Of a DNA stretch of 21,410 nt, positions 20,019 to 21,410 are shown piece after piece. The position numbers were made by a program, and so were the translations under genes. The DNA is from a virus. Every line of letters starts with the position of its first letter. The first letter of the stretch is position 1. A model generated the notes under the pieces. It saw only the letters and a program-made list of their open reading frames with translations, searched no databases and had not been told where the DNA came from. The stretch lies in IMG/VR virus record IMGVR_UViG_3300035565_000025, positions 1 through 21,410 of that record; one strand, 5' to 3'.

Positions 20019-20662
20019 AGACGAGCGAGAGCATCAAGGGAATCGCAGCAGCGCTGGCCGCCGCCCAGGCCGAGATGGGCCGCGTGCTCAAGGATAAGAC
20101 CGCCCGCGTCACCATGAAGGCCGGGGGCGCGTACTCGTTCGACTACGCCGACCTTGCCACCGTGCTGGACGTGGTCAAGCCGGCGCTCTCGAAGCACGGG
20201 ATCGCCATCGTCCAGGCCGCCTCGCTCGACGCAGGCCAAGTCGTGCTCGAGACCCGGCTGGCGCACTCCTCGGGGGAGTGGATCGAATCGTCCCTGGCCG
20301 TGAAGCCCGAGGACACGGCCCCGCAGAAGATCGGCAGCGCCATCACCTACGCTCGCCGGTACGCCCTGAGTTGCATGGTCGGGGTGGCCTCGGAGGAGGA
20401 TGACGACGGGAACGCGGCCGAAGGGAACGAGGCGCGCACCGTCCAGCGGCCCCGCCCGCCCGCGCAGACCACAGCGCCCGTCCTGAACGCCCCGGTCGCT
20501 GCGCTGTGGGCCCGAGCGAAGGCCGAGTACGGCGAGGAGGCTAAGGAGCAGTTCGCCGCCGCCGCGCTCAAGGCGCTCGGAAAGGACCACCCGCTGTCGG
20601 GGACGTGGACCCCTGAGCAGACGGCCTCGGTGGAGAAGGTTCTCTTCGACATCGCGTACTAG
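20015..20662 (+). CDS. erf: ERF-family single-strand annealing recombinase
   Basis: A 215-residue Erf-type annealase, which pairs complementary single strands during phage recombination and genome circularisation (as P22 Erf). GTG 20015 overlaps the Gam-like stop by four bases. The ERF core is clear: YSFDYADLATVLDVVKPALSKHGIAI (residues 40-65), VVLETRLAHSSGEWIESSL (77-94), then QKIGSAITYARRYALSCMVGVASEEDDDGNAA (104-135), the family signature of SAxTYARRY and an acidic D-D-D-G-N end. Residues 140-165 are a Pro/Gln linker, and the C-terminal ~50 residues a helical tail that may bind a single-strand DNA-binding protein, though none is in the window. Confidence 0.93.
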   Translation: MKTSESIKGIAAALAAAQAEMGRVLKDKTARVTMKAGGAYSFDYADLATVLDVVKPALSKHGIAIVQAASLDAGQVVLETRLAHSSGEWIESSLAVKPEDTAPQKIGSAITYARRYALSCMVGVASEEDDDGNAAEGNEARTVQRPRPPAQTTAPVLNAPVAALWARAKAEYGEEAKEQFAAAALKALGKDHPLSGTWTPEQTASVEKVLFDIAY

Positions 20663-20664
20663 CC

Positions 20665-21117
20665 ATGACCAAGGCCGAGTCCAAGCGCGTCACCGAGTTC
20701 CTCGCCGAGGTGGCGTCCTACGACTACGTCGAGGACCCGATCCCGAAGTCCATCTGCGCGAAGGCCGCGGGGCTCATGGTCAAGCTGAACCCCGTGAAGC
20801 CCCGCCCCCGGAAGTCGCTCGCCCCCGGCCGGATGAAGCCTAGCCGCGAGGAGTACCGGACCGAACTCCAGCGCATTCGGGGCGAACTGTGCGACATCAG
20901 CAAGGGCCTCTGTGAGCGCTGTGGCCTCTGGGTCGAGCCCGGGTGCGGACACGTCCACCACACGATATCTGGTAGCGGGAAGCGTCGTCAGCAGCAGTCG
21001 GTGGAGACGTGCGCGTTCCTGTGCCCGTCGTGCCACCGCGCCCTCCACCGTGAGCCGCAGCTCGCCCGCGAGTTCCGCGAGCGCTTGAAGATCATCCGAT
21101 CATCGAGGACCCCATGA
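20665..21117 (+). CDS. HNH-type endonuclease-like protein
   Basis: A 150-residue protein. ATG 20665 lies two bases after the recombinase stop. Residues 1-75 are helical and basic (KPRPRKSLAPGRMKPSREEYR). Residues 76-130 carry an HNH fold: C83-E-R-C86, then GHVHHTISG (H96, H98, H99), then FLCPSCHRALH (C120, C123, H124, H128). The two CxxC pairs fit the structural zinc of HNH nucleases. The usual Asn before the second CxxC is replaced by Thr115, so catalysis should be tested. It may act in recombination or be a remnant of a homing-type nuclease; tight coupling to the next gene favours a phage function. Confidence 0.8.
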   Translation: MTKAESKRVTEFLAEVASYDYVEDPIPKSICAKAAGLMVKLNPVKPRPRKSLAPGRMKPSREEYRTELQRIRGELCDISKGLCERCGLWVEPGCGHVHHTISGSGKRRQQQSVETCAFLCPSCHRALHREPQLAREFRERLKIIRSSRTP

Positions 21118-21410
21118 CCCCTCCCCCCGACACCCGAGCCAGGAAGTCCGCACCGACTCTCGGCTGGTGGTTCGCCTCCGCCCAGCCCAACGGCTCGGTC
21201 ATCCTCCCGAACGGCGACGGCCGCAAGGTGATCGTCGGCGAGACGCTGACCGTCGAGGGCGAGATCGAAGCGTGCCACCGCGGCCTCCACGCCTCGGTGA
21301 AGCCGCTCGACGCGCTCGGCTTCGCGCCGGGGACGATGGTTGCCCGGGTCGCGCTCTCGGGGCGGATGGACCGGAGCGAGTCCGACAAGATCGCCGCCTC
21401 GAAGCGCAAG
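21114..21410 (+). CDS. Partial gene, DUF7666-like phage protein, C-terminus beyond the window
   Basis: Open for 99 codons from ATG 21114, which overlaps the HNH stop by four bases, to the right edge. The segment LGWWFASAQPNGSVILPNGD, then GRKVIVGETLTVEGEIEACH, RGLHASVKPLDALGFAPG and MVARVALSGRMDRSESDKIAAS matches the pattern of small phage proteins grouped as DUF7666-like (G-x-L-x-Y/V-G-x-T, C-x-x-G-L/F-H-A-S/C, V-x-x-SG, D-K-I-A-A). The function of that group is not known. Domain naming is from memory and needs a profile search. Confidence 0.68.
   Translation, partial: MTPPPDTRARKSAPTLGWWFASAQPNGSVILPNGDGRKVIVGETLTVEGEIEACHRGLHASVKPLDALGFAPGTMVARVALSGRMDRSESDKIAASKRK

Overview
The window is a stretch of a tailed double-stranded DNA bacteriophage or prophage from a high-GC bacterium. 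GC looks to be roughly two thirds by eye, GTG starts are common and Shine-Dalgarno sites are purine rich. The portal, large terminase, scaffold, capsid and adaptor genes are recognisable. No tape-measure, tail-tube or sheath gene is seen, which suggests a short-tailed (podovirus-like) virion. No ribosomal, tRNA or host housekeeping genes are seen, and no integrase, endolysin or CRISPR array. The host cannot be named from the sequence.

Layout. Positions 1 to 18865 are one leftward (minus-strand) gene array. Read in the direction of transcription it runs: a small Cro/CI-like HTH protein (18865-18635); two small membrane-type proteins and a Cys-rich zinc-finger-like protein (18622-17989); a small unknown gene; a winged-helix replication initiator (from 17690) carrying internal iteron-like repeats; a DnaB-type helicase (16996-16010); a run of very small genes including a VRR-NUC nuclease (16013-14365); a putative small terminase; two collagen-like fibre proteins; large terminase (12753-11350); portal (11353-9305); two small genes; scaffold-like protein; major capsid; probable decoration protein; a coiled-coil protein; a head-tail adaptor with a duplicated N-terminal domain; a large probable tail protein; a GNAT acetyltransferase; and three Gln-rich proteins that are probably virion parts, the last cut by the left edge. 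From 18972 to the right edge a second array runs rightward: two small early genes, a Mu Gam-like DNA-end protein, an ERF annealing recombinase, an HNH protein and a partial gene cut by the right edge.

Regulation. The 106-bp gap at 18866-18971 holds two divergent sigma70-like promoters, each with 17-bp spacing. Each places its predicted start within about one base of the ATG, so both first genes are probably leaderless. A palindrome over the rightward -35 box is a candidate operator for the HTH protein. Most genes are translationally coupled, with thirteen 4-nt ATGA/GTGA overlaps and four 1-nt overlaps. No intergenic stretch exceeds 300 bases. The notable shorter gaps are 7451-7570 (inverted repeats), 5853-5926 (hairpin), 19382-19442 (hairpin) and 14331-14364 (alternative hairpins).

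The parts fit a lambda/P22-style plan: an initiator with an origin inside its own gene, an adjacent DnaB-like helicase, a recombination module on the opposite arm, and a head-tail assembly block. The features most worth attention are the putative origin, the 533-nt initiator/helicase gene overlap, the paired leaderless promoters, and the adaptor with tandem N-terminal domains. I found no clear defence or other unprecedented multi-gene system.
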